32,479 nucleotides of DNA from DASPTB01 sp035623615 (GTDB taxonomy: Bacteria > Actinomycetota > UBA4738). The position numbers were made by a program, and so were the translations under genes. Under the pieces are notes generated by a model. It was given only the letters and a program-made list of their open reading frames with translations. It searched no databases and had not been told where the DNA came from. Below, in pieces: positions 1 through 7,823 of the stretch; the stretch's first letter is position 1; each line of letters starts with the position of its first letter. The stretch lies in contig DASPTB010000132.1 of NCBI GenBank assembly GCA_035623615.1, positions 1-32,479 of the forward strand. Reading direction: 5' to 3'.

Positions 1-624
1 GCGATGCCGATCTGCATCGGCGGCGACCACTCGCTGCCGATCCCGATCGGCCAGGCGCTCTCCAACCATCTCGGGCCGGACAAGAAGTTCGGCTACATCC
101 ACTTCGACGCACACATCGACTGCCAGCCCGACGTCGACGGCGAGAAGTTCACCAACTGGTCGCACATGGCGCGGATGGTGGAGCTGCCGAACGCCGACCC
201 GAACAACATGGCGGTCGTGGGAGTGCGCGGCGCGACCAACCCGCCCGAGCAGTGGAAGTTCGTCGAGGAGAACGGAATCCACATGTACCGCATGCGCGAC
301 GTGGCGCGCGATGGCATCGAGGCCGTCGTGGCCGACGCGCTGGACAAGGTCACCGACGGCGTGGACGCGTTCTACGTCAGTTGGGACTCGGACGTCGTCG
401 ACGCGGCGTTCCTGCCGGGAACCGACGGGCCGGAGGTGGGCGGCCTGACTTCCCTCGAGATCCTGAAGGCCTGCGAGATGGTCGGCGCCCGCAAGCCCGC
501 CCTCATGGACATCGTCGAGCTGATTCCGGCCTACGATCAACCTGCGCTGATCTCCCACCGGCTGGCGTGCTACTTCATCTTCCACCTGCTGGGCGGTTGG
601 GCGATCGGGGGGAGTCCGACGTAA
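1..624 (+). CDS. Ureohydrolase (arginase/agmatinase fold), 5'-truncated by the window edge
   Basis: This is the C-terminal ~207 residues of an arginase/agmatinase-superfamily enzyme, which uses a dinuclear metal centre to hydrolyse guanidino (or related) C-N bonds. The frame is open at base 1, so the true start lies upstream. The metal-site motifs appear in order: GGDHS (residues ~7-11 of the visible part), HFDAHID (~33-39) and SWDSDVVD (~125-132). The usual DP after the last Asp is DA here, followed by PGTDGPEVGGL. The stop is TAA at 622-624, and mmsA starts 43 bases later on the same strand. Agmatinase, guanidinobutyrase and other guanidino hydrolases share these motifs, so the substrate is open. 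A second, divergent ureohydrolase lies at 10857. Confidence 0.88.
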   Translation, partial: AMPICIGGDHSLPIPIGQALSNHLGPDKKFGYIHFDAHIDCQPDVDGEKFTNWSHMARMVELPNADPNNMAVVGVRGATNPPEQWKFVEENGIHMYRMRDVARDGIEAVVADALDKVTDGVDAFYVSWDSDVVDAAFLPGTDGPEVGGLTSLEILKACEMVGARKPALMDIVELIPAYDQPALISHRLACYFIFHLLGGWAIGGSPT

Positions 625-667
625 GCGGGCCGGCGCGAGCCTGGCCGGCCGAAGGGAGTGATCGGCC

Positions 668-2158
668 GTGAGCGTGACCGAGGTGCAGGCGCTGATCGGA
701 GGCCAGTTCCGTCCCTCCACGTCGGGGGAGGTCGACGCGATCCCCGACCCGGCCACTGGCGAGACCATCGCCACCCTGCCGTACTCGACCGATGAGGAGA
801 TCGACCAGGCGGTCGCGGCGGCGCGGGAGGCGGCGGCCGGCTGGGGCGAGACCCCGGCGCCCGACCGCGCACAGGTGCTGTTTCGCCTGAAGCAGTTGCT
901 GGACGAGCACTTCGAGGAACTCTCGCTGCTCGTCACCCGTGAGAACGGGAAGACGCTCCCCGAGGCGCGCGGCGAGGTCCGCCGCGGCATCGAGGTCGTC
1001 GACCTCGCGTGCGGCGCGCCGACGTTGCTGATGGGGTCGTCGCTCGACCAGATCGCGTCGGGCATCGACGAGGAAACGGTCCGGTTCCCGGTCGGGGTGG
1101 TCGCGGGAATCACCCCGTTCAACTTCCCGAACATGGTGCCCATGTGGATGATCCCGATGGCGCTCGCGTGCGGGAACGCCTTTGTGCTGAAGCCCTCGCA
1201 GCGGACGCCGCTGTCGGCGCAGCGGCTGGGCGAGCTGATCGTCGAGGCGGGGTTCCCGAGTGGCGTGTTCAACCTCGTGCACGGCGCGAAGCGCTCGGTC
1301 GACAAGCTGCTGACGCATCCCGGGGTCGACGCCGTGTCGTTCGTCGGGTCTGCCGGCGTGGCGGCGTACATCTACGCGACGGCGGCCGGCGCGGGCAAGC
1401 GCGTGCAGGCGCTCGGCGGTGCGAAGAATCACATGGTGGTCATGGACGACGCCGAGCTCGAACCATCGGTGACGGGCTTGATCTCGTCGGCGTTCGGCAA
1501 CGCCGGACAGCGATGCCTGGCGGGGAGCGTCGCGGTCGGCGTCGGAAAGGTCGGCGACGCGCTGGTCGGCGAGATCGTGGAGCAGGCCGAGCGACTGCGG
1601 CTCGGACCCGGGGACGACCCCGACACCGACATGGGCCCGGTGATTCGCGACGAGCGCCGCAAGGAGCTGATCGGGTACGTGGACGAGGGCGTCGAGGCCG
1701 GCGCGCGACTCGTCGCCGACGGCCGCGACGCCGCGAAGGACCACGGCTACTTTCTGGGGCCCACCGTCTTCGACAACGTCACGCCGGGCATGCGGTTGTG
1801 GCAGGAGGAGCTGTTCGGACCGGTGCTGTCGGTCGTGCGCGCGAGCGACCTCGACGACGCGCTGAAGATCGTGAACGCGAGCCCCTACGGCAACGCCGCC
1901 TCGATCTTCACGTCGTCGGGGGCGTCGGCGCGCGAGTTCCGCAGGCGCGCCGACGCCGGCATGATCGGCGTGAACATCGGCGTGCCCGCGCCGATGGCCT
2001 TCTTTCCGTTCGTCGGGTGGAAGCGCTCGTTCCTCGGCGACCTGCACGCGACCGGCGCCGACGGCGCGCGCTTCTACACCAAGCCGAAGGTGATCACGTC
2101 GCGCTGGTTCCTCCCGCCCAAGCTCGACCACTCGCTCCCCGAGGGACGGGGTCACTGA
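668..2158 (+). CDS. mmsA: CoA-acylating methylmalonate-semialdehyde dehydrogenase
   Basis: A 496-residue aldehyde dehydrogenase of the MmsA/IolA family, which converts (methyl)malonate semialdehyde with CoA and NAD+ to propionyl- or acetyl-CoA plus CO2. The family substrate loop GITPFNFPNMVPMW lies at ~148-160. The catalytic Cys283 sits in FGNAGQRCLAGS. GGAKNH (~250-255) carries Asn where hydrolytic ALDHs have the general-base Glu, as expected for the CoA-acylating branch. EELFGPVL occurs near the C-terminus. GTG at 668 is preceded by a GAAGGGAG ribosome site. The next gene begins two bases after the TGA, so the two are translationally linked. It could serve valine, inositol or beta-alanine catabolism; the hydroxyacid dehydrogenase two genes downstream may supply its aldehyde. 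Confidence 0.93.
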   Translation: MSVTEVQALIGGQFRPSTSGEVDAIPDPATGETIATLPYSTDEEIDQAVAAAREAAAGWGETPAPDRAQVLFRLKQLLDEHFEELSLLVTRENGKTLPEARGEVRRGIEVVDLACGAPTLLMGSSLDQIASGIDEETVRFPVGVVAGITPFNFPNMVPMWMIPMALACGNAFVLKPSQRTPLSAQRLGELIVEAGFPSGVFNLVHGAKRSVDKLLTHPGVDAVSFVGSAGVAAYIYATAAGAGKRVQALGGAKNHMVVMDDAELEPSVTGLISSAFGNAGQRCLAGSVAVGVGKVGDALVGEIVEQAERLRLGPGDDPDTDMGPVIRDERRKELIGYVDEGVEAGARLVADGRDAAKDHGYFLGPTVFDNVTPGMRLWQEELFGPVLSVVRASDLDDALKIVNASPYGNAASIFTSSGASAREFRRRADAGMIGVNIGVPAPMAFFPFVGWKRSFLGDLHATGADGARFYTKPKVITSRWFLPPKLDHSLPEGRGH

Positions 2159-2160
2159 GG

Positions 2161-2952
2161 GTGCCGCACTTCTCGGCGAACCTGTCCTGGCTCTTCGACG
2201 ACGTGCCGTTCCCCGAGCGGTTCGCCCGGGCGGCCGCTGCGGGGTTCGACGCCGTCGAGTTCCTGTTCCCCTACGACCACGACCCCGCGGACCTCCGGCG
2301 CCTGCTGGACGACAACGGGCTGCGGCAGGACCTGTTCAACCTGCCGGCCGGCGACTGGGAACGGGGCGAGCGCGGCATCGCGGTCGATCCGGCGCGTCGT
2401 GACGAGTTCGCCGACGGCGTCGAGCGGGCTCTGCGGTACGCCGACGCGCTGGGGTGCCGGAAGCTCAACTGCATCGTCGGGTTGCGACTCGCCGACCTGG
2501 ACCGGGGCGATCAGTACACGTGCATGCTGCAGAACCTCGGGGCAGCCGCGGCGCGACTTGGTGAGAGCGGGATCACATTGCTGACGGAGCTGCTCAACCC
2601 CATCGAGACGCCGGGGTTCTTCCTCGACTCCATGGACGTCGTCCGGCAGCTGCTGGACGACGTCGGGCCGGGGCTATCGTTCCAGTGCGACGTGTACCAC
2701 CTGCAGCGGACACAGGGAAACCTGGTACCCACGATCCGGTCGGTGGCCGGTCGCATCGGACACGTGCAGATCGCCGACGCGCCCGACCGCCACGAGCCGG
2801 GCACAGGCGAGATCGACTACAGGTACGTGCTGGGCGAGCTCGCGGCGGCCGGGTACGACGGTTCCATCGGATTGGAGTACCGGCCGCGTGGCCGCACGGA
2901 GGATTCGCTCGGCTGGATCGCCGAGTACGGCTTTCAGCTTTCGAGGAGGTAA
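2161..2952 (+). CDS. hyi: Hydroxypyruvate isomerase-like TIM-barrel protein
   Basis: A 263-residue AP-endonuclease-2-type TIM barrel, most like Hyi, which interconverts hydroxypyruvate and tartronate semialdehyde. Hyi-like landmarks are NLSWLF at the N-terminus, FNLPAGDWERGERG (~58-71), a metal-binding Glu in TELLNPIETPGFFL, FQCDVYHLQRTQGN and HVQIADAPDRHEPGTGEI. GTG at 2161 follows the mmsA stop by two bases; its likely ribosome site is in the mmsA tail (GAGGGACGGGG). The following gene encodes a tartronate-semialdehyde-reductase-like enzyme, the classic partner. Glyoxylate carboligase, which normally feeds this step, is not in the window, so an IolI-like or other sugar isomerase role remains possible. 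Confidence 0.85.
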   Translation: MPHFSANLSWLFDDVPFPERFARAAAAGFDAVEFLFPYDHDPADLRRLLDDNGLRQDLFNLPAGDWERGERGIAVDPARRDEFADGVERALRYADALGCRKLNCIVGLRLADLDRGDQYTCMLQNLGAAAARLGESGITLLTELLNPIETPGFFLDSMDVVRQLLDDVGPGLSFQCDVYHLQRTQGNLVPTIRSVAGRIGHVQIADAPDRHEPGTGEIDYRYVLGELAAAGYDGSIGLEYRPRGRTEDSLGWIAEYGFQLSRR

Positions 2953-2957
2953 CCACC

Positions 2958-3851
2958 GTGGCTGACGAAACCGTCGGGTTCATCGGGCTCGGGATCATGG
3001 GGAAGCCCATGGCCCTGAACCTCGCTGCCGCAGGGTTCGACCTCGTCGTGCACTCGCGTTCGCCGGGGCCGGTCGACGAGCTCGTGCAGGCCGGCGCTCG
3101 GCGCGCGGCCTCGCCCGCGCAGGTGGCCGCCGTGTGCGACACGCTGATCACCATGCTGCCCGACACGCCCGACGTGCAGCACGTGCTCTTCGACGAACCC
3201 GACGGAGCCGCGGCGGCGCTTCGGCCGGGATCGCTCGTGGTCGACATGAGCACCATCAGCCCGATCGCGTCGCGCGAGTTCGGCGACCAGCTCCGCGCGC
3301 GAGCGGTCGGGTTCGTGGACGCGCCCGTCTCCGGCGGAGAGCGCGGCGCCATCGACGCGACGCTCTCCATCATGATCGGCGGCTCCGCCGGCGACGTCGC
3401 CCGCGCCATGCCGTTGTTCGAAGCGATGGGGAAGACCATCGTGCACGTCGGCGACGGCGGCGCCGGGCAGGTCGCAAAGGCGTGCAACCAGCTGGTCGTC
3501 GCCTCGACGATCGAGGCCGTCGCCGAGGCACTCGCCCTCGCCGCGCGGGCGGGCGTCGACCCGGCCCGCGTCCGCGAGGCGCTTCTCGGCGGGTTCGCAG
3601 GGAGCAAGATCATGGAGATCCACGGTCAGCGCATGCTCGACGAGAACTTCCAGCCGGGGTTCCGTGCGCGCCTGCACCTCAAGGACGCCCGCATCGTGCT
3701 GGACACGGCCCGCGGCGTCGGTTCACCCACACCGGGGTTCGAACCGGTGGCCGCTGCGCTGACGACGCTCGTCGAGGGCGGCGGCGGCGAGCTGGATCAC
3801 GCGGCGCTGTTCACTCTGTTGAAGGATGGGAAGGGCAACGGGGACGCGTGA
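2958..3851 (+). CDS. 3-hydroxyacid dehydrogenase, tartronate-semialdehyde reductase / 3-hydroxyisobutyrate dehydrogenase type
   Basis: A 297-residue beta-hydroxyacid dehydrogenase with the family order: Rossmann GFIGLGIMGKPM (7-18), substrate-binding DAPVSGGERGA (121-131), catalytic Lys174 in GAGQVAKACNQL, and a helical C-terminal domain with a LKDARIV cofactor segment. GTG at 2958 has a strong GAGGAGGT site just upstream that overlaps the end of the previous gene. Two readings fit. Beside Hyi it would be a GlxR/GarR tartronate semialdehyde reductase; beside MmsA it could be MmsB, the 3-hydroxyisobutyrate dehydrogenase of valine breakdown. Sequence motifs alone do not decide between them. Confidence 0.88.
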   Translation: MADETVGFIGLGIMGKPMALNLAAAGFDLVVHSRSPGPVDELVQAGARRAASPAQVAAVCDTLITMLPDTPDVQHVLFDEPDGAAAALRPGSLVVDMSTISPIASREFGDQLRARAVGFVDAPVSGGERGAIDATLSIMIGGSAGDVARAMPLFEAMGKTIVHVGDGGAGQVAKACNQLVVASTIEAVAEALALAARAGVDPARVREALLGGFAGSKIMEIHGQRMLDENFQPGFRARLHLKDARIVLDTARGVGSPTPGFEPVAAALTTLVEGGGGELDHAALFTLLKDGKGNGDA

Positions 3852-3876
3852 GCCCGCGCCGCGATCGGAGCGACCC

Positions 3877-4893
3877 ATGGACCTGAGCCTCTACACCGAC
3901 TTCCGTCCCGCGCCGGGCACGCCCTTCCGCCAGCACTACGAGCAGGTGATCGACGAGCTGCGGCTCGCCGACGGGCTCGGGTTCCACGGCGTGTGGACGA
4001 CCGAGCAGCACGGCGTGGACGACGGCTACCTGCCGGCGCAGCTCCCGGCGCTCGCCGCGGTCGCGCGCGAGACGACGCGGCTGCGGCTGGGGACGGGCGT
4101 GATCCTGCTGCCGCTGACGCATCCACGCCGCGTGGTCGAGGAGGCGTGCGTCGTCGACGTTCTCTCCGGCGGACGGCTGACGCTCGGCGTCGCGGCCGGC
4201 AACTACGCGAACGAGTTCCGCATCTACGGCGTCCCGCGCGAGCAGCGCGGGAGGATCCTCGAGAAGGGGATCCTGTTCATGAAGCCCGGGCTCGACGGCA
4301 GCCCGCTCCCCGACGGCTTCCCGGTGAACGTGCCGCCGGTGCAGCGCCCGATCCCGCTGGTCGTCGGAGGCCTGGCCGAGCCGGCGATCGATCGGGCGGT
4401 GCGCCTGGCCGACGGGCATTTCGCGTACTCGTTCACGGATCCGGTCGACGAGCTCGGCGAGATGTGGGAGCGGCGGCTCGGCCCGGCGCTGGAGCGGCAC
4501 GGCCGGGACCGCGCGAGCTTTCGGCTGGTCGCGGCCGTCGTCCTGTGGGTCGGCGACGACTCCGACCGCGAATGGCGCGAGATCGTCGGCCCGGCGTTCC
4601 TGTACCAGCAGCGGAAGTACGCGGAGTGGGACGCGGGCGAGGACCGCGCCGAGGGCTACCTGTCGGAGTCGCCCGACGACACCGATCTCGTCAAGCTCAT
4701 GCCGCGGATGCTCGTGGGCGAGAGCCCGGAAGAGGTGATCGACCGCCTGCGCGAGCTTCGGGCCCGCATTCCGCTCGACGAGCTGGTCTTCTGGGCGCGG
4801 CTCCCCGGCGTCCCCCACGAGCTCGCACGGGAGCACCTGGAGCGCCTGGCCGAGACGGTGCTCCCCGCCATGCGCGATCCGGAGGCGCCGTGA
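3877..4893 (+). CDS. LLM-class (luciferase-like) flavin-dependent oxidoreductase
   Basis: A 338-residue bacterial-luciferase-like TIM barrel. Family signatures are the N-terminal strand MDLSLYTDF, a GFHGVWTTEQHGVDDGY segment (~33-47), the LRLGTGVILLPLTHPRRVVEE segment and the VLSGGRLTLGVAAGN flavin-site strand (~92-106). Such enzymes are FMN- or F420-dependent monooxygenases or reductases, and the cofactor cannot be told here. ATG at 3877 is preceded by ATCGGAG and lies 25 bases after the previous stop, so it closes the first operon. A paralogue of the same subfamily lies at 31231. The substrate is unknown. Confidence 0.88.
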   Translation: MDLSLYTDFRPAPGTPFRQHYEQVIDELRLADGLGFHGVWTTEQHGVDDGYLPAQLPALAAVARETTRLRLGTGVILLPLTHPRRVVEEACVVDVLSGGRLTLGVAAGNYANEFRIYGVPREQRGRILEKGILFMKPGLDGSPLPDGFPVNVPPVQRPIPLVVGGLAEPAIDRAVRLADGHFAYSFTDPVDELGEMWERRLGPALERHGRDRASFRLVAAVVLWVGDDSDREWREIVGPAFLYQQRKYAEWDAGEDRAEGYLSESPDDTDLVKLMPRMLVGESPEEVIDRLRELRARIPLDELVFWARLPGVPHELAREHLERLAETVLPAMRDPEAP

Positions 4894-4904
4894 ATCGCCG
4901 GCGC
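4885..4904. terminator. Possible weak terminator hairpin between convergent genes
   Basis: GCGCCG (4885-4890) and CGGCGC (4899-4904) form a 6-bp stem with an 8-base loop that contains the LLM gene's stop codon. It lies in the 11-base gap between the stop codons of the LLM gene (+) and the DUF1989 gene (-). There is no T-tract, so this is only a candidate. Confidence 0.25.
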
Positions 4905-5489
4905 TCAGGCGGAAAGGATCTCGACCCCGAGGTCGGTGACCGCGCCCCCGTTGGTCGGGTTCAGGTCCTGCGGGCACGCCGACAGCGCCACGACGCAGTC
5001 CTCCAGCAGCCGGACGTCCAGGTGGTCGCCGGCTGTCGAGGGCGACTCGAGGATCGCGACCTCGCCCGACGGCGCGACGTCCATGGCCATGAAGACGTTC
5101 ATCGGATCGGGGATCCCGGGCTCCTCGATGCCGTGCGGCGCGAGCGCCTCGACGAGGTTGGCGAGGCAGCTCCGGTGTCCCTCCACGCCGAAGCGGAGCG
5201 GGTAGTCGTACCACGAGCACGCCGAGGCCATCAGGTCGTGGCGGCCCACCGTGTCCTCCTCCAGCGTCGCGATCCGATCGAAGTGCGAGGTCCAGAGCGT
5301 CGCGCCGGTCGTGACGAAGATGTTCGCGTTCATCTTCCGCGTGTTGGCGGCGGAGAACCGATTGGTGTGGTCGTCCGCACGGAACAGCACGAGGTCGCCC
5401 ACCTGTTGCCCCGCGATGTCGGTGATCCGCAGCAGCGATCCCGCCGGCGCCGTTCCCGCCCAGCCGGTGCCCCCCGCAACGACGGTCAT
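4905..5489 (-). CDS. DUF1989 (urea carboxylase-associated) family protein
   Basis: A 194-residue single-domain DUF1989 protein. Family features are the N-terminal GTAPAGSLLRITDIAGQQVGD segment, a FSAANTR motif (~48-54), an LEEDTVGRHDLM segment with conserved acid and His, and IPDPMNVFM. Two DUF1989 paralogues form carboxyguanidine deiminase in guanidine degradation, and others sit beside aminomethyl-transfer genes; a lone copy with no urea/guanidine carboxylase, as here, cannot be assigned a substrate. The chosen start is ATG at 5489; an in-frame GTG at 5507 is an alternative preceded by a G-rich tract. It is divergent from the SDR at 5561 and convergent with the LLM gene. The nearby ureohydrolases suggest a role in guanidino or ureido nitrogen use (inference). 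Confidence 0.85.
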   Translation of the reverse strand: MTVVAGGTGWAGTAPAGSLLRITDIAGQQVGDLVLFRADDHTNRFSAANTRKMNANIFVTTGATLWTSHFDRIATLEEDTVGRHDLMASACSWYDYPLRFGVEGHRSCLANLVEALAPHGIEEPGIPDPMNVFMAMDVAPSGEVAILESPSTAGDHLDVRLLEDCVVALSACPQDLNPTNGGAVTDLGVEILSA

Positions 5490-5530
5490 GGAACCGATCG
5501 CACTCACCCCCCGTGTCGACGTCGCGGCGA

Positions 5531-5536
5531 ACGCTA
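5531..5536 (-). promoter_or_regulatory. Candidate -10 box for the DUF1989 gene
   Basis: TAGCGT on the minus strand fits the TAnnnT pattern and would start RNA near 5524, giving a short leader to either candidate start codon. No convincing -35 is seen. Confidence 0.3.
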
Positions 5537-5560
5537 TCACCGTGTGGGAAGGAGCGGCCC

Positions 5561-6331
5561 GTGAGCTTCGAGGGGAGGTCGGTACTCGTGACGGGCGGAT
5601 CGCGCGGCATCGGCCTTGCCACCGCGCGGCGATTCCTCGACCTCGGCGCGAACGTGACGATCGGTGGGCGCGACGACGCGCGGCTCGCGCGCGCCGCGAC
5701 CGACCTCGACGGTGGCGCACGTATAGCGACGGTCGCAGCCGACGTGTCGACGGTCGAGGGATGCCGCGCCACGGTGACGGCCGCGGTCGTGGCGTTCGGC
5801 GGTGTCGACGTCCTCGTGACGAACGCCGGCGGCTACGAGAGCGCTCCGGCCGAACAGGTGACCGAGGAGCAGTGGGACCGGATGATCGACGCCCACCTGA
5901 AGGGAACGTTCTTCTGCATCCAGTCGGCGCTGCCGTCGCTGCGCGCATCGCACGGATGCGTCGTCGCGATGGTGTCCGACGCCGGGCTCGCGGGGCTGCC
6001 CGGCGGGTGGGCCGCGTACTGCGCCGCCAAGGGCGGCATCGTGAACCTGATCCGTCAGCTCGCGACGGATCTGGCGCCAGACATCAGACTCAACTGCGTG
6101 GCGCCCGGACCGGTCGGGACCAAGCACGTCTTCGAGGAGCTCGCCGCCGGCCGCTACGGCGGCGTGGCACCCGGCGACGATCCCCAGAAAGCCCTCGCCG
6201 AAACCGTCCCCCTCAAGCGGCTGATCACGCCGGAAGAGGTGGCCGACGCGGTCGTGTACGTCGCCGGCGCCGAATCGATGACGGGCTCGGTGCTCGGTCT
6301 CGACGGCGGCTCGACCGCGGGCCTCCCCTAG
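5561..6331 (+). CDS. Short-chain dehydrogenase/reductase (SDR)
   Basis: A 256-residue classical SDR with cofactor motif TGGSRGIG (~9-16), TNAGG (the NNAG equivalent), YCAAK as the catalytic YxxxK, and a C-terminal VLGLDGGSTAG. These enzymes oxidise or reduce hydroxyl/keto groups with NAD(P)H. GTG at 5561 is chosen because GGAAGGAG ends 7 bases upstream; an in-frame ATG at 5513 would add 16 atypical residues. It is divergent from the DUF1989 gene. Its TAG stop shares the palindrome CTAG (6328-6331) with the stop of the opposing mini-E2 gene, so the two genes end inside each other with no terminator. The substrate is unknown. Confidence 0.88.
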   Translation: MSFEGRSVLVTGGSRGIGLATARRFLDLGANVTIGGRDDARLARAATDLDGGARIATVAADVSTVEGCRATVTAAVVAFGGVDVLVTNAGGYESAPAEQVTEEQWDRMIDAHLKGTFFCIQSALPSLRASHGCVVAMVSDAGLAGLPGGWAAYCAAKGGIVNLIRQLATDLAPDIRLNCVAPGPVGTKHVFEELAAGRYGGVAPGDDPQKALAETVPLKRLITPEEVADAVVYVAGAESMTGSVLGLDGGSTAGLP

Positions 6332-6837
6332 TTCTCGCGGGAAGAAGCGGCGTTCTCGACGTCTTTCAAGACGATGCGGCCGCCGGGACCGGAGCCGCGG
6401 ACCGTCGCGAGGTCGATACCGAGCTCGGCCGCGCGCTTGCGGGCGACGGGCGACACGCGCTCGCGGCCCGATGCCCCCTTGGGCTCGTCGACGGACGCGG
6501 CGGGCGAACGGGTGATCGGCGCGGCGACCGACGAGTCGTCCGCTGCCGCGAGTTCACCTCCCTCTCCGTGCAGCGCGCCTGCGAGGTCGTCGCCGGGATC
6601 GCCGGGATCGCCGATCACGGCGATCCCGGCGCCCACGGGAACGAGCGTGTCCGCCTCAGTCCTGCGCAGCAGGGTTCCCGAACCAGGCGCTTCCACCTCG
6701 GTGGTGATCTTGTCGGTCTCCACCTCGCAGATCGGCTGCCCCTCCCGTACCTCCTCGCCGACCTCCACCAGCCACCGCGCGACGGTCCCCTCGGTCATGG
6801 TGAGCCCGAGCTTCGGCATCACGAGGACGACGGCCAC
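6328..6837 (-). CDS. Mini-E2: lipoyl domain plus E3-binding domain, no acyltransferase domain
   Basis: A 169-residue protein with two of the three domains of a 2-oxoacid dehydrogenase E2. The lipoyl domain (~1-78) carries the swinging-arm Lys43 in EVETDKITTE. After an acidic/Ala-rich linker, a peripheral-subunit-binding domain (~127-161) reads SPVARKRAAELGIDL then GSGPGGRI. A full E2 continues with ~230 residues of catalytic domain ending in an HxxxDG active site; none is present here or in other frames downstream. The stop lies in the CTAG shared with the convergent SDR. GTG at 6837 is 17 bases after the E1-beta stop. It could be a 3'-truncated E2, or a genuine carrier protein that shuttles acyl groups from E1 to an acyltransferase encoded elsewhere. 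Confidence 0.88.
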   Translation of the reverse strand: MAVVLVMPKLGLTMTEGTVARWLVEVGEEVREGQPICEVETDKITTEVEAPGSGTLLRRTEADTLVPVGAGIAVIGDPGDPGDDLAGALHGEGGELAAADDSSVAAPITRSPAASVDEPKGASGRERVSPVARKRAAELGIDLATVRGSGPGGRIVLKDVENAASSREN

Positions 6838-6854
6838 TCAGCGTTTCCCGCAGC

Positions 6855-7823
6855 TCATGCCATCGCCCGCACCGCGGCGGCGACGCGCTCGGCCGTCGGC
6901 AGTACGTACTCCTCGAGCGGCGGGCTGAAGGGCACCGGAACGTCGAGGCTGCCGACCCTTCCCACGGGGGCGTCGAGCTGATCGAAGGCACGCTCGGCGA
7001 TCGTTGCGGCGATCTCCGCACCGAACCCGCCGTGCCGGTAGGCCTGATGAACGACCAGCGCGCGGTTGGTGCGCGACACCGACGCCAGCACGGCATCCGC
7101 GTCCCACGGCCGAAGGGTGAGCAGGTCGATCACGTCGGCGCCGACCCCCTCGCCGTGCAGGACATCGGCGGCCTCGAGGACGCGCGGCACCATCGCGCCC
7201 CATGTCACGATGGTCACGTCGTCCCCGCGCCGCTTCAGGTCCGCCGTGCCGAGCCGGTACGGCGGCGGCGCGTCGGGGACCTCGTCCTGCCGCTCGTACA
7301 GCGACAGGGACTCGATCACCAGGACGGGGTTCTCGTCGGCGACGGCCGCGAGCAGAAGCCCCCTCGCGTCGGCCGGCGTTCCCCCGGTCACGACTTTGAT
7401 GCCGGGGATGTGCGTGAACCACGCCTCGAGCGACTGCGAGTGTTGCGCGGCGGCCGAAAGCCATCCGCCCGTCCCGGCCCGGATCACGAGCGGTGCGCTC
7501 GCCTTGCCGCCCGACATGTACCGCACCTTCGCGGCCTGGTTCACGACCTGGTCCATCGCGCACGCGATGAAGTCCATGTGCATGATCTCCGCGACGGGCC
7601 GCATGCCGGCGAGCGAGGCTCCGACCGAGTAGCCGACGATCGCCGCCTCCGAGATCGGCGTGTCGCGCACGCGAGACGGGCCGAAGCGGTCGAGCAGTCC
7701 CACCGTCGCGCCGTACGCGCCGCCGTGCGCGACGTCCTCGCCGAGGACGAACACGCGGTCGTCCGCCTCCATCGCCTCGGCGAGCGCCAGCGAGACCGCG
7801 CGCGCGTACGAGAGCCTGGTCAC
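6855..7823 (-). CDS. 2-oxoacid/acetoin dehydrogenase-type E1 component, beta subunit
   Basis: A 322-residue transketolase-like E1-beta: pyrimidine-binding half with VFVLGEDVAHGGAYGAT, DTPISEAAIVGYSVGASL (~60-77), QVVNQAAKVRYMSGGK and AAQHSQSLEAWFTHIPG, and a C-terminal transketolase domain ending VPVPFSPPLEEYVLP. It pairs with E1-alpha to decarboxylate a 2-oxoacid (or cleave acetoin) on thiamine diphosphate and reductively acylate a lipoyl domain. From memory, the wording of conserved blocks is closest to acetoin dehydrogenase AcoB, but pyruvate and branched-chain enzymes are similar. GTG at 7823 overlaps the E1-alpha stop (GTGA), indicating coupled translation. Confidence 0.92.
   Translation of the reverse strand: MTRLSYARAVSLALAEAMEADDRVFVLGEDVAHGGAYGATVGLLDRFGPSRVRDTPISEAAIVGYSVGASLAGMRPVAEIMHMDFIACAMDQVVNQAAKVRYMSGGKASAPLVIRAGTGGWLSAAAQHSQSLEAWFTHIPGIKVVTGGTPADARGLLLAAVADENPVLVIESLSLYERQDEVPDAPPPYRLGTADLKRRGDDVTIVTWGAMVPRVLEAADVLHGEGVGADVIDLLTLRPWDADAVLASVSRTNRALVVHQAYRHGGFGAEIAATIAERAFDQLDAPVGRVGSLDVPVPFSPPLEEYVLPTAERVAAAVRAMA

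Noticed and set aside
575..2155. Long open frame antisense to mmsA
   Set aside because: It mirrors a well-conserved gene, has an Arg/His-rich composition with no recognisable domain, and arises from the codon bias of GC-rich DNA.
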